Assembly (NCBI RefSeq): GCF_024347515.1
Contig: NZ_AP025493.1
Span: 1,488,001 to 1,552,000 of the forward strand
DNA from: Vibrio gigantis
Lineage (GTDB): Bacteria; Pseudomonadota; Gammaproteobacteria; Enterobacterales; Vibrionaceae
Length of the DNA: 64,000 bases
Direction: 5' to 3'
Part shown: in pieces, positions 25,765 through 34,393 of the stretch
Position numbering within the stretch: position 1 is the first letter of the stretch
Layout: each line of letters begins with the position of its first letter
The notes under the pieces: generated by a model
Told to the model about the DNA's origin: nothing
Database searches by the model: none
The model's input: the letters and a program-made list of their open reading frames with translations, nothing else
Position numbers and translations under genes: made by a program

Positions 25765-25788
25765 AAAAACTCCTTCGGGAGTTTTTTT
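25765..25788 (+). terminator. Terminator after the YdcH-like gene
   Basis: AAAAACTCC (25765-25773), a TTCG tetraloop area and GGAGTTTTTTT (25778-25788). Confidence 0.9.
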
Positions 25789-25842
25789 CGTTTTGGCTTA
25801 CCCATTTTCTTCTGAATCGATAAGCTTGGGCTTCTTTGGATA

Positions 25843-25874
25843 TAAAAAAGCTTAGCGCGGGGGACGCTAAGCTT
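25843..25874 (-). terminator. Terminator of glpD
   Basis: AAGCTTAGCG (25848-25857) and CGCTAAGCTT (25865-25874) form a perfect 10-bp stem. On the reverse strand it is followed by a T run (AAAAAA on the forward strand at 25844-25849), 43 bp after the glpD stop. Confidence 0.9.
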
Positions 25875-25916
25875 CGTTGTTCATCATGTTCTTGAACCAT
25901 GTTTGGGCTGGTGGGG

Positions 25917-27476
25917 TTAGCCTACTTGAGAAAAGCTCACTACCTTGCTTTGTAGTTTCTGTTTCAAGTAATCCGTCACCGCTTGCTGCTCTGATTTGCT
26001 CATGTACAGGCCAAGTTTGGTTCTGCGCCATAAGATGTCTTCGTCAGTCATCGCCATCTCTTCATTGATCAAGTAATCGATTTCAACTTGATAAACGCCA
26101 TGTGCTTCTTTTGAGAATTGGATGCCAAGGTCAGCTTCACTGTTCGCACCTTCTAATAGCTTCCATGTGTAAGTACCAAATTGAGTCACATAACGAAGTA
26201 ACAACGCTTCAGATGCCCAAGGGTATTTAGTATGGATCATCTTCGCAAGTTGCTCTCTGCTACAGCTAAAGTTACCACCAGGAAGCGTGTCGTTGGCTGT
26301 CCATGGTGCACCCATGTTGGTTAGGTGTGGTTCAAGCTTCTTAAGTGCTGCTTCGCCTAGCTTGCGGTAAGTGGTTAGTTTACCACCGAAGATCGAAAGC
26401 AGTGGTGCTTGATCCAGCTCTGCATCTAATTCTAATGTGTAGTCACGAGTGATCGCTTGTGGAGAATCGGATTCATCGTCACAAAGCGGTCTTACGCCAC
26501 TGTATGTCCAAACCACATCTTCACGGCCAAGCTGTTTAACAAAGTGCTGGTTAACGATATCGATCAAGTAATCAACTTCTACATCATCGATTGCCACTTC
26601 ACGTGGATCGCCTTTGTATTCAAGGTCGGTGGTACCGATGATCGAGAACTTATCTAGGTAAGGGATCATGAACACAATGCGATTGTCTTTGTTTTGTAGA
26701 ATATACGCTTGTGGTTCGTCATGAATGCGTGGCACAACAATGTGTGAGCCTTTGATCAGACGAATATTACGAGGCGAAGCCTGCTCTAATCCATCATCGA
26801 AGAACTGCTTAACCCATGGGCCAGCTGCGTTAACGAGTGCTTTTGCTTTGCGTTCAAAACGCTGATTTGTCATCACATCAAGGATTGTTACATGCCAAAC
26901 ACCACCTTCACGGTGCGCTTTTTCAACACGGCAGTAGTTACGTACTTCTGCGTTGTTTTCTTTTGCTGCCAACACGTTGAGCAATACCATACGCGCATCA
27001 TCAACCCAGCAATCTGAGTATTCGAAGCCTGTCTTCATTTCTGGCTTCAGTAAACCTGATTTAGCCAAGTTCACTGTTTTACTGCCAGGAAGAGTCGTGC
27101 GCTTACCCAAGTTATCGTAAAGGAATAGGCCACAGCGAATCATCCAAGCCGGGCGTAAAAATGGTCGATGAGGTAAACGGAAACGCATTGGTTGAGCGAC
27201 ATGAGGAGCTTTTCTCAGCAACACTTCACGTTCAGCGAGCGCTTCAGAAACTAAACGAAACTCGTAATGTTCAAGGTAGCGTAAGCCACCGTGGATAAGC
27301 TTTGAGCTAGCAGAAGACGTCGCCGATGCGAAATCATTTGCTTCGTATAAGCCAACGTTTAGACCACGACCTGCTGCATCTGCTGCGATGCCTGCACCAT
27401 TGATGCCGCCGCCAATCACGATCAAGTCTAAAGTGGAAGATGAACTGTTGTTTGAATTATTTTGTTGAGCACTCAT
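25917..27476 (-). CDS. glpD: Aerobic glycerol-3-phosphate dehydrogenase
   Basis: A 519-residue flavoenzyme that oxidises glycerol-3-phosphate to dihydroxyacetone phosphate at the membrane and passes electrons to quinone. The N-terminal FAD motif LIVIGGGINGAGIAADAAGRG (about residues 14-34) is followed by ASSKLIHGGLRYLE, typical of GlpD/FAD-dependent G3P dehydrogenases. A Ser/Asn-rich 12-residue leader precedes the FAD motif. It is part of the glycerol set with glpR, glpK and glpF in the same orientation, but each unit is separated by terminators. A box shared with the glpF promoter lies just upstream (27493-27507). Confidence 0.96.
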   Translation of the reverse strand: MSAQQNNSNNSSSSTLDLIVIGGGINGAGIAADAAGRGLNVGLYEANDFASATSSASSKLIHGGLRYLEHYEFRLVSEALAEREVLLRKAPHVAQPMRFRLPHRPFLRPAWMIRCGLFLYDNLGKRTTLPGSKTVNLAKSGLLKPEMKTGFEYSDCWVDDARMVLLNVLAAKENNAEVRNYCRVEKAHREGGVWHVTILDVMTNQRFERKAKALVNAAGPWVKQFFDDGLEQASPRNIRLIKGSHIVVPRIHDEPQAYILQNKDNRIVFMIPYLDKFSIIGTTDLEYKGDPREVAIDDVEVDYLIDIVNQHFVKQLGREDVVWTYSGVRPLCDDESDSPQAITRDYTLELDAELDQAPLLSIFGGKLTTYRKLGEAALKKLEPHLTNMGAPWTANDTLPGGNFSCSREQLAKMIHTKYPWASEALLLRYVTQFGTYTWKLLEGANSEADLGIQFSKEAHGVYQVEIDYLINEEMAMTDEDILWRRTKLGLYMSKSEQQAVTDYLKQKLQSKVVSFSQVG

Positions 27477-27492
27477 GGTTTTGACCTCTTTC

Positions 27493-27507
27493 TGAGCGAA
27501 CGAGCAT
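27493..27507. promoter_or_regulatory. GlpR-like operator box before glpD
   Basis: TGAGCGAACGAGCAT lies 17 bp upstream of the glpD start. The same 15-mer pattern, TGAGCG-N3-GAGCAT, occurs before glpF at 31340-31354, which suggests a common regulator, most simply the GlpR encoded next door. Confidence 0.55.
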
Positions 27508-27593
27508 TTTAGAACATAATTGAATCCTATATGAACTTTCGTTTGCGGTCATTTATTATTTTCGTTTATGCGCGTTTTATGTGATTTGCGCAT

Positions 27594-27624
27594 AAAAAAA
27601 CCTCTGCTTATGAAAGCAGAGGTT
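27594..27624 (-). terminator. Terminator of glpR
   Basis: AACCTCTGCTT (27599-27609) and AAGCAGAGGTT (27614-27624) form a perfect stem that ends in a T run on the reverse strand, downstream of glpR. Confidence 0.9.
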
Positions 27625-27744
27625 AAAATAAGTCTAATTCGAGCATAGAAGCGACAGTGGTCGTGAGCAAGTTTTACTTTTTTAACTTTTCTATAAAGAA
27701 TCGTGATTCATTTAAGAAAGTGGCCTCATCGAGCACTGGGTGAG

Positions 27745-28530
27745 TTATTCGCTCACAGGGCGAGTTGTATCGATAATTTCTAACGGAATGTCTGAATCCT
27801 TAAGGATGTTCATAATCTCTTCCGGCGGCTGCTTATTAGTAAACACCATGTGTGCCTGAGAGATATTACCCAGCTTAACCATTGCATTACGGCCAAACTT
27901 AGTGTGGTCGACAGCTAAGAAGATACTGCGGCTGTTCTCGATGATGGCTTGTTTCACGCGAACTTCGTGATAATCAAAATCGAGCAGTGAGCCATCGAAG
28001 TCGATGCCACTGATGCCTAAGATGCCAAAATCAAGGCGGAACTGCTTCACGAAATCCAGTGTTGCTTCACCTACGATACCGCCATCACGGTTTCTCACTT
28101 CGCCACCGGCCAAGATAACCTTTATCTCAGGGTTAGGCAGAAGAATGCTGGCAACGTTAATGTTGTTAGTGACGACTCTTAGCTGTTTGTGATTTTTATT
28201 GAGCGCGCGTGCGACCGATTCTGGTGTGGTACCAATATCTACGAATAGAGTTGCACCGTCTGGGATATGCTTAACCAGTTCGTCGGCGATCACGTCTTTT
28301 TCGTTGAAATTAAGCGCTTTACGCGTGTTATACGAGGTGTTTTCTGAGCTAAGAGGAATGGTTGCACCACCATGATAGCGACGAATTTTGTTGCTATCGG
28401 CCAGTTCGTTTAGGTCTCGTCTGATGGTTTGTGGGCTGACATCGAACTTTTCAACGAGCTCTTCGGTACTTACATATCCTTGTGTTTTTACCAGATCTAC
28501 AATCTGCTGGTGTCTTGGTATCTGTTTCAC
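27745..28530 (-). CDS. glpR: DeoR-family glycerol-3-phosphate regulon repressor
   Basis: A 261-residue DeoR-type repressor with helix-turn-helix (YVSTEELVEKFDVSPQTIRRD, about residues 15-36), the wing RRYHGGATI, and the phosphosugar-sensing domain (DIGTTPESVARAL, GGEVRNRDGGIVG, GISGIDFDGSLLDFD). These agree with GlpR, which is released from DNA by glycerol-3-phosphate. It sits between glpD and glpK in the same direction, flanked by terminators on both sides. Length is as in E. coli GlpR. Confidence 0.93.
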   Translation of the reverse strand: MKQIPRHQQIVDLVKTQGYVSTEELVEKFDVSPQTIRRDLNELADSNKIRRYHGGATIPLSSENTSYNTRKALNFNEKDVIADELVKHIPDGATLFVDIGTTPESVARALNKNHKQLRVVTNNINVASILLPNPEIKVILAGGEVRNRDGGIVGEATLDFVKQFRLDFGILGISGIDFDGSLLDFDYHEVRVKQAIIENSRSIFLAVDHTKFGRNAMVKLGNISQAHMVFTNKQPPEEIMNILKDSDIPLEIIDTTRPVSE

Positions 28531-28697
28531 TTAACTTACCACTCCCTGCGCGCAAAGGGCTCTAGCGCGTCAAAATCGAAAATATAAACTCACGCTATTG
28601 TGCTCGAATTGATGAAAAGAGAGAAGTAATGATGGTAAGGAATCATGTCTAAACCGCAAAAACGGTGCTCAAAACGTGGAATTTGAGCCTGAAACGC

Positions 28698-28726
28698 AAA
28701 AAAGAGCACCAAATAGTGCTCTTTTT
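28698..28726. terminator. Bidirectional terminator downstream of glpK
   Basis: AAAAAGAGCAC (28699-28709) pairs with GTGCTCTTTTT (28716-28726). On the reverse strand it terminates the glpF-glpK transcript before glpR. Confidence 0.88.
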
Positions 28727-28743
28727 AGTTTCGTTTGCTGAGG

Positions 28744-28775
28744 TTCGAGCAATCTAATCGATCTGATTGCTCGAA
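28744..28775. repeat. Perfect 11-bp inverted repeat after glpK
   Basis: TTCGAGCAATC (28744-28754) and GATTGCTCGAA (28765-28775) are exact reverse complements around a 10-nt centre. The arms share the GAGCA core of the GlpR-like boxes. It may be an auxiliary operator or an mRNA 3' hairpin. Confidence 0.5.
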
Positions 28776-28822
28776 TTCCTAGGTCAACGGCTAATGATTA
28801 ACGATGAGCTGAATACTCAGTA

Positions 28823-30343
28823 TTACTCTTCGTCGTCATCGTGCAGTTCAGACCAAACCTGCGCACACTTGATAGCACGCTTCCAACCTTTATAGCGACG
28901 GTTACGCTTCTCTTCGTCGTGGTGTGGCATGAACGTGCGGTTAAGAACCGCTTTGTCTTGAAGTTCATCAATGCTGTCCCAGAAACCGACCGCTAGACCA
29001 GCAAGGTAAGCAGCACCCAGAGCGGTAACTTCTGTTACTTCAGGGCGGTGAACTTCGGTATCCAGTACATCTGATTGGAATTGCATTAGGAAGTTATTCG
29101 CTACTGCACCACCATCAACACGTAGGTTTGCTAGTTTGATGCCAGAGTCCGCTTGCATCGCGTCTAGTACGTCACGCGTTTGGTAAGCAATGCCTTCCAA
29201 GGTTGCACGGATGATGTGGTTGGAGTTAACACCACGAGTTAGACCAACGATCGTACCGCGAGCGTAAGCATCCCAGTATGGTGCGCCTAAGCCTGTGAAT
29301 GCAGGAACCACGTAAACGCCGTTTGAAGAATCTACTTTAGTTGCGAAGTACTCAGAGTCTTCTGCGCCAGCCAGTAGCTTCATCTCATCACGTAGCCATT
29401 GGATAGATGCGCCACCCATGAATACCGCACCTTCCAGTGCGTAAGCTGGTTCGCCTTTAGGACCACACGCTAATGTTGTTAATAGACCGTTCTTCGATGT
29501 TACTTTCTCTTGGCCTGTGTTCATCAGTAGGAAACAGCCTGTGCCGTATGTGTTTTTCGCTTGACCCGCTTCAACACACATTTGACCGTAAAGCGCTGCT
29601 TGTTGGTCACCCGCAATACCCGCGATTGGAATACGAGTACCACCTTTACCACCAAGGTTCGTTTGGCCGTAAACTTCAGAAGAACGTTTCACTTCAGGCA
29701 TCATTGATGCTGGGATACCCATCTCGTCTAGTAGCTTGCTGTCCCAGCATAGGTCGTTGATGTTAAACAACATAGTACGTGATGCGTTAGTGTAATCCGT
29801 AACGTGTACACGGCCTTGAGTCATCTTCCAAACCAACCAAGTATCAACCGTACCGAACAGTAGCTTACCTGCTTCAGCGTCTTCGCGAGCGCCTTCAACG
29901 TTGTCTAGAATCCATTTTACTTTTGTACCTGAGAAATACGGGTCAAGGACTAAACCTGTATTGTCACGCACGTAGTCTTCTAGGCCACGCTCTTTAAGTT
30001 CTTCACAAATTTCTGCAGTACGACGACATTGCCATACGATGGCGTTGTATACCGGTTTGCCTGTCTCTTTGTTCCAAACAATGGTGGTTTCACGTTGGTT
30101 AGTGATACCAATGCCTGCTAGTTCATCGCTGCGGATGCCTGCTTTAGCAAGCGCTTCAACCAATGTAGAGCTTTGAGTCGCCCAGATTTCCATTGGATCA
30201 TGCTCAACCCAGCCCGCTTTAGGGTAAATCTGAGTGAATTCTCTTTGAGAAGAGCTAACGATGTTTGCATCGTGATCGAGGATTACAGCGCGAGAACTTG
30301 TGGTGCCTTGGTCTAGGGCAACAATGTATTTTTGCTCGGTCAT
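28823..30343 (-). CDS. glpK: Glycerol kinase
   Basis: A 506-residue FGGY-family kinase making glycerol-3-phosphate from glycerol and ATP. Characteristic parts are the DQGTTSSRAVI phosphate motif at residues 11-21, VWQCRRTAEICEEL, the GDQQAALYGQ segment and the late VDGGAVANNFLMQFQSD. Sequence is full-length and intact. It is 58 bp downstream of glpF, so glpFK is an operon. As in other proteobacteria, EIIA-Glc inhibition is likely but not visible here. Confidence 0.97.
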   Translation of the reverse strand: MTEQKYIVALDQGTTSSRAVILDHDANIVSSSQREFTQIYPKAGWVEHDPMEIWATQSSTLVEALAKAGIRSDELAGIGITNQRETTIVWNKETGKPVYNAIVWQCRRTAEICEELKERGLEDYVRDNTGLVLDPYFSGTKVKWILDNVEGAREDAEAGKLLFGTVDTWLVWKMTQGRVHVTDYTNASRTMLFNINDLCWDSKLLDEMGIPASMMPEVKRSSEVYGQTNLGGKGGTRIPIAGIAGDQQAALYGQMCVEAGQAKNTYGTGCFLLMNTGQEKVTSKNGLLTTLACGPKGEPAYALEGAVFMGGASIQWLRDEMKLLAGAEDSEYFATKVDSSNGVYVVPAFTGLGAPYWDAYARGTIVGLTRGVNSNHIIRATLEGIAYQTRDVLDAMQADSGIKLANLRVDGGAVANNFLMQFQSDVLDTEVHRPEVTEVTALGAAYLAGLAVGFWDSIDELQDKAVLNRTFMPHHDEEKRNRRYKGWKRAIKCAQVWSELHDDDEE

Positions 30344-30401
30344 GGTAAGAATCCTTTTTGTTCCGTTATTTATATTTTAGTAAATGTAAGGTCGCTTGGG
30401 G

Positions 30402-31256
30402 TTAAGCTTGAGCTTGTTCAGCTTCTTCTTCTGTTTCACATTGGTTTGGAATTGTGCAGCCATGGCCTTCCACCGGTAGGTGAGCACCGATAACACGTGG
30501 GTACAACCAACCACCAAAACACGCACCTGCAATCGGAGCAAGAATTGGAACGATGAAGTAAGGAATATCACGAGCACCGCTTAATGCGAAATCCCAACCT
30601 GCAAAGTAAGCGAACAGTTTTGGTCCGAAGTCACGTGCTGGGTTCATTGCAAAGCCAGTTAGTGGACCTAAAGAACCACCAATTACCGCGATAAGAATAC
30701 CGATAAGCAGAGGGTTCATTGCGCCGCGTGATGCGCCGTTGTTCTCGTCACCTAGTGCCAGAATGGCAAACATCAATACTGCAGTAATCACGAATTCCAC
30801 AGCAAAAGCGCCGAAGAAAGAGAGTGAAGCATGTGGGTAAGTCGAGAAGATACCAGCAGTTGATAGTGCGTCTTGGCTGCTACGAACAAAGTTATGTGCA
30901 ATTTCGTAATCAGTAAACAGGTTGCTGTATAGACTGTAAACCAAAGCTGCAGAGCAGAAGGCACCAAGTAATTGAGAGATGATATAAGGCACAACTTTCG
31001 CCTTATCAAATCCATGGAACATAGCTAATGCAATGGTTACTGCAGGGTTAATATGTGCGCCAGAAACGCCGGCCGTACAGTAAATTGCGATAGATACGCC
31101 GAAGCCCCAGATGATACTAACTTCCCATTGTCCGAATGTTGCACCTGTTAATACCAGTGCAGCCACACAGCCAACGCCAAAGAATATGAGCAGGCCTGTA
31201 CCGATAAATTCGGCGAGGCATTGCCCAAATAAAGAAGGTTGTTTGTTTGTTGTCAT
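30402..31256 (-). CDS. glpF: Glycerol uptake facilitator (aquaglyceroporin)
   Basis: A 284-residue MIP-family channel with six transmembrane helices and both NPA boxes: SGAHINPAVTIAL (first) and GFAMNPARDFGPKLF (second). The Asp after the second NPAR and the GlpF-like spacing indicate glycerol conductance rather than a strict water channel. The C-terminal tail is acidic. First gene of glpFK, under GlpR-like boxes at 31315-31354. Confidence 0.95.
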   Translation of the reverse strand: MTTNKQPSLFGQCLAEFIGTGLLIFFGVGCVAALVLTGATFGQWEVSIIWGFGVSIAIYCTAGVSGAHINPAVTIALAMFHGFDKAKVVPYIISQLLGAFCSAALVYSLYSNLFTDYEIAHNFVRSSQDALSTAGIFSTYPHASLSFFGAFAVEFVITAVLMFAILALGDENNGASRGAMNPLLIGILIAVIGGSLGPLTGFAMNPARDFGPKLFAYFAGWDFALSGARDIPYFIVPILAPIAGACFGGWLYPRVIGAHLPVEGHGCTIPNQCETEEEAEQAQA

Positions 31257-31339
31257 GTTCGAGTCCTTGTTATTTTTGCTTATCTAGCACGCGTATTGTG
31301 CATAAATTTGCGAACTCGAAAATAAACGAGCATCAAAAA

Positions 31340-31354
31340 TGAGCGTTTGAGCAT
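31340..31354. promoter_or_regulatory. GlpR-like operator box before glpF
   Basis: TGAGCGTTTGAGCAT matches the glpD box at all 12 fixed positions outside the three-base centre. It lies 84 bp upstream of the glpF start. Confidence 0.55.
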
Positions 31355-31633
31355 AAAATTGTTAATTAAACTGACTTGAAATGTTAAACAGAACACTTTT
31401 GCTCGAAAAAGAAGCTTGCATGAACGCTATTGCGCGAATGTATATCTTACGAAGTTGCTAAAACTACCTGTATGTAAGCGGATGCACAACTGGTACGAGG
31501 AGTTGGTGGCTGGATTTGTGATGCTGATTCGCGAGTGGTGGTTTATTAAACTTGGATCTTGGGGAATTATCAGAGGACCGAAATGTTGGAAAAGCGTTAA
31601 CAAACAAGGATGTACTTCAACTATGAAAAAAAA

Positions 31634-31658
31634 TGCCAGATCCATACTGAATCTGGCA
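31634..31658 (-). terminator. Terminator after the PACE transporter gene
   Basis: TGCCAGAT (31634-31641) pairs with ATCTGGCA (31651-31658); on the reverse strand an eight-T run follows. Confidence 0.87.
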
Positions 31659-31706
31659 ATTTGCTCTGTCTATCGCTCAGTGATGATATCTGAGCGAATC
31701 GGTGAG

Positions 31707-32138
31707 TTAATTGAGAGCGCTAACTTTTCCTTGTGCAACAAAGTAGTCTCTAACTGAGTCATACGCCCAGTTAAATCCGATAGCGTAAAGTACGAAGAAA
31801 ATGACTAGGCCTATGTCCATAATCAACACGGTTAGGAAATCGAGCTTTAGCACCCACATCAAGACTGGCAGCGTCACTGTCATTAAACCAAGCTCAAATC
31901 CCAATCCATGTAGAACACGTGTTTTCTTGGTTCTTTTGCTTCGGTCTGCCCCGAAAATTTTGTCGTAGCCGTAGTTATAGATATAGTTCCAACCCATTGC
32001 TATTAGCGACATCGCAAGCGCTAACCCCGCCATTTTTCCTGCACCGTTACCGGTAATGTAGGTCGCAAGCCCCGCCATAATGATCAGTGCGAACACTTCA
32101 AATAGCACCATGTGTAAAACTCGTTCTTTATGTGACAT
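31707..32138 (-). CDS. PACE family (AceI-like) biocide efflux transporter
   Basis: A 143-residue membrane protein with four hydrophobic helices in two similar halves: LHMVLFEVFALIIM and LHGLGFELGLMTVTLP open helices 1 and 3, and the WNYIYNYGYDKIF and FNWAYDSVRDYF segments follow helices 2 and 4. This duplicated plan, with a Glu in helix 1, is the proteobacterial antimicrobial compound efflux (PACE) family, proton-coupled exporters of chlorhexidine, acriflavine or polyamines. It is divergent from a LysR gene, as aceI is from aceR in Acinetobacter. Substrate unknown here. Confidence 0.9.
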   Translation of the reverse strand: MSHKERVLHMVLFEVFALIIMAGLATYITGNGAGKMAGLALAMSLIAMGWNYIYNYGYDKIFGADRSKRTKKTRVLHGLGFELGLMTVTLPVLMWVLKLDFLTVLIMDIGLVIFFVLYAIGFNWAYDSVRDYFVAQGKVSALN

Positions 32139-32210
32139 GTACTTTCTCTTTCTGTCGAATCTATATTTGTCGTTTGAAAGGTATATTATCTTTAATTATG
32201 ATTATAGAAA

Positions 32211-32236
32211 GATAGTAACTATCACTAATGGTGATA
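32211..32236. promoter_or_regulatory. Overlapping palindromes in the PACE-LysR promoter region
   Basis: GATAG-TAA-CTATC (32211-32223) overlaps TATCAC-TAATG-GTGATA (32220-32236), 14 bp before the LysR start and about 75 bp before the PACE start. It is a likely LysR binding region. Confidence 0.5.
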
Positions 32237-32249
32237 ATAGGTTGGTGGT

Positions 32250-33137
32250 ATGTATAACATTGAACAACTTAAGATGTTCGTTTACGCAGTAGAGCTAGGC
32301 TCTTTCTCAGCAAGTGCTCGTCAGTTGGGTAAGGTGCAATCAGCGGTGAGCCAAGGCATCAGTAATCTTGAAATAGATTTCAATGTTGAGCTTTTTGATC
32401 GTTCGACTCGAAAGCCTACACTCACCAAAGCCGGCGAGCAGTTATTTAAACAGGTGAAAGCGATCGTGCTTCAGGTTGAAGATCTGAACGTTACGGTTAA
32501 TGCTATGGGGAGCGGCGAAGAAGGACTTATCAAAATTGCATTGGATGACTCCTTGTTGGTCCCGAATCTATCTAAGATTCTTAGTGAATTCAGCCAGCAT
32601 TTCCCGGCTACCGAAGTTGAACTGGTTGCGTGTACCACGACAGAGGTCAATTCGTTGATTATCGAAGAGAGAGCCGAGATTGGGTTGATGTTTACCAACT
32701 TGGCTTTTGATGTCGGCTCTGAGCCTTGCTTTATTGGCCACTTGCCGTTTATTGCCGTGTGTCACCCTAGTCATTCGCTCGCAAAAACAGGTGTGGCGAA
32801 ATTGTCTGACTTACTCCCACATCGTCAGTTAATGCTGAGGGGAGACAAGGGGAAGGTGATGGATCAGTTTCCGCTGATTGCCGGTAAGGTGTGGTGGTCA
32901 AATAGCTTTATTGTTATTAAAGAGGTGGTACTCGGCAGTGATATTGGGTGGGCATACTTACCCAAACACCTTGTCGAAGAGGAGCTGAATAAGCAGCGTT
33001 TAGTGGAGATTAATGTCTCGTTTGATCACAAAACATGGTCGCCTCCGGTTGATCTGGTTTTATCCAAAACACGCTCGAAAGGGCCTGCATTGCTTTGGCT
33101 TGAACAAGCATTGAAAGGCCTATTAGACGAAACATAA
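32250..33137 (+). CDS. LysR family regulator of the PACE transporter
   Basis: A 295-residue LysR-type regulator with an N-terminal winged helix-turn-helix (residues 1-60; FVYAVELGSFSASARQLGKVQSAVSQGISNLE) and a periplasmic-binding-protein-like effector domain. It is divergent from the PACE efflux gene with a 111-bp shared region and overlapping palindromes, so it probably activates that gene when a substrate amine or biocide binds. It ends before a bidirectional terminator. Confidence 0.9.
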   Translation: MYNIEQLKMFVYAVELGSFSASARQLGKVQSAVSQGISNLEIDFNVELFDRSTRKPTLTKAGEQLFKQVKAIVLQVEDLNVTVNAMGSGEEGLIKIALDDSLLVPNLSKILSEFSQHFPATEVELVACTTTEVNSLIIEERAEIGLMFTNLAFDVGSEPCFIGHLPFIAVCHPSHSLAKTGVAKLSDLLPHRQLMLRGDKGKVMDQFPLIAGKVWWSNSFIVIKEVVLGSDIGWAYLPKHLVEEELNKQRLVEINVSFDHKTWSPPVDLVLSKTRSKGPALLWLEQALKGLLDET

Positions 33138-33175
33138 GCTGGATGAGACTTAAATTGGATGAACCGGAATAAAGA

Positions 33176-33205
33176 AAAGGCTCACAAAGAAATTTGTGAG
33201 CCTTT
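33176..33205. terminator. Bidirectional terminator between LysR and arsenite exporter genes
   Basis: AAAGGCTCACAAA (33176-33188) and TTTGTGAGCCTTT (33193-33205) pair perfectly; the two genes converge here. Confidence 0.87.
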
Positions 33206-33229
33206 CTGTTTAAAGCGATACGCGATTTT

Positions 33230-34285
33230 CTAGTTCGCAGATTTCACTGTTAGACCGTTGTAGTACTTGTCTTTCATCTTAAGTGCAACGTTCACTAGGT
33301 AAATCAGCACAGGTACTTCAATCAGCGGCCCAATAACGCCTGCAAATGCTTGGTCTGAGTTGATACCGAATACAGAGATTGCTACGGCAATAGCCAACTC
33401 AAAGTTGTTACCCGTTGCTGTGAAGGCAATTGATGCATTCTTGTCGTACTCAATGCCCATCTTCTTACCGATGAAGAAGCTGATGAAGAACATCGCTGTG
33501 AAGTAGATAGTCAGTGGGACAGCAATCAACAATACGTCCATTGGCAGTTCAACAATCATCTCGCCTTTTAGGCTGAACATTAGAACGATAGTTGCCAGTA
33601 GAGCAATCAGTGTGATTGGTGAGATGCGTGGAATAAACACGTCGTTGTACCACTGTTCGCCTTTCATCGACACTAGGATCTTACGGCTTAAGAAGCCCGC
33701 TAGGAATGGGATACCTAGGTAGATAAGAACACTGTGTGCAATATCGATCATCGAGATATCAACCATCATGCCTTCGTAACCAAATACTGGTGGAAGAACG
33801 CTGATGAATAGCCACGCCATAAAGCTGTAGCTCACCACTTGGAATGCACTGTTTAGAGCAACCAATGCCGCGCCGTACTCTTTGTTACCGCCGCCGATGT
33901 CGTTCCAAACCAGAACCATTGCCACACAACGAGCAAGACCAATCAGAATTACACCCACCATGTAACCTGGGTGATCACCTAAGAAAGTCAGTGCCAGTAC
34001 AAACATGAGGATTGGGCCAACAAACCAGTTCATGATCAAAGATAGCTTGATGGCTTTCTTATCTTTTACCACTGTGCCGAGCAGGTTGTAGTTAACCTTA
34101 GCCAGAGGTGGGTACATCATTAAGATAAGGCCAATGGCAAGTGGAATGTTGGTGGTGCCAACAGACATAGAATCGTTCCACTGCTCGATCTGTGGGAATA
34201 GGATACCCAGTAGTACACCAAGGCCCATAGCGATGAAGATCCATAGTGTTAAGTAGCGATCTAGAAAACCTAACTTTGGTTTCAT
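33230..34285 (-). CDS. ACR3-type arsenite efflux transporter
   Basis: A 351-residue, ten-helix exporter of the ACR3 (BART superfamily) class that extrudes arsenite, driven by membrane potential. The conserved cysteine is in GLARCVAMVLVWN (about residue 120), and the FTATGNNFELAIAVAI segment with conserved Glu lies near residue 295. It is often named arsB although it is unrelated to E. coli ArsB. It lies downstream of the ArsR gene in the same direction but behind a terminator and a second ArsR-type palindrome, so it has its own controlled promoter. No arsenate reductase gene is present nearby. Confidence 0.93.
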   Translation of the reverse strand: MKPKLGFLDRYLTLWIFIAMGLGVLLGILFPQIEQWNDSMSVGTTNIPLAIGLILMMYPPLAKVNYNLLGTVVKDKKAIKLSLIMNWFVGPILMFVLALTFLGDHPGYMVGVILIGLARCVAMVLVWNDIGGGNKEYGAALVALNSAFQVVSYSFMAWLFISVLPPVFGYEGMMVDISMIDIAHSVLIYLGIPFLAGFLSRKILVSMKGEQWYNDVFIPRISPITLIALLATIVLMFSLKGEMIVELPMDVLLIAVPLTIYFTAMFFISFFIGKKMGIEYDKNASIAFTATGNNFELAIAVAISVFGINSDQAFAGVIGPLIEVPVLIYLVNVALKMKDKYYNGLTVKSAN

Positions 34286-34311
34286 GGTAATCTCTCTTTA
34301 TTGATATCGTA

Positions 34312-34329
34312 AATCGTCGAAAAACGATT
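34312..34329. promoter_or_regulatory. ArsR-type palindrome before the ACR3 gene
   Basis: AATCGT-N6-ACGATT (18 bp) lies 27 bp upstream of the ACR3 start and matches, arm for arm and in spacing, the palindrome before arsR at 34753-34770. Confidence 0.7.
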
Positions 34330-34340
34330 AATGGTTGCAA

Positions 34341-34388
34341 AAAAACACGCTTAAAAGTAAAGGCCATTAAGCCAATCGTTTAAGCGTG
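34341..34388 (-). terminator. Terminator of the arsR transcript
   Basis: CACGCTTAAA (34346-34355) pairs with TTTAAGCGTG (34379-34388); on the reverse strand the stem is followed by a seven-T run. It lies between arsR and the ACR3 promoter. Confidence 0.75.
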
Positions 34389-34393
34389 AACTT

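Larger units (their letters stand above)
31257..31706. promoter_or_regulatory. glpF promoter region and gene-free spacer
   Basis: The 450-bp gap holds the glpF promoter side at left, with boxes CTCG-N8-CGAGCAT (31315-31333) and TGAGCGTTTGAGCAT (31340-31354), the latter matching the box before glpD. Between about 31400 and 31625 I see no supported gene. The right end holds the PACE gene terminator at 31634-31658. Confidence 0.55.

Noticed and set aside
31416..31757. 113-residue open frame on the plus strand
   Set aside because: It has no family features, an unlikely composition rich in Trp and Cys, crosses the PACE gene terminator at 31634-31658 and runs into the PACE coding region on the other strand.
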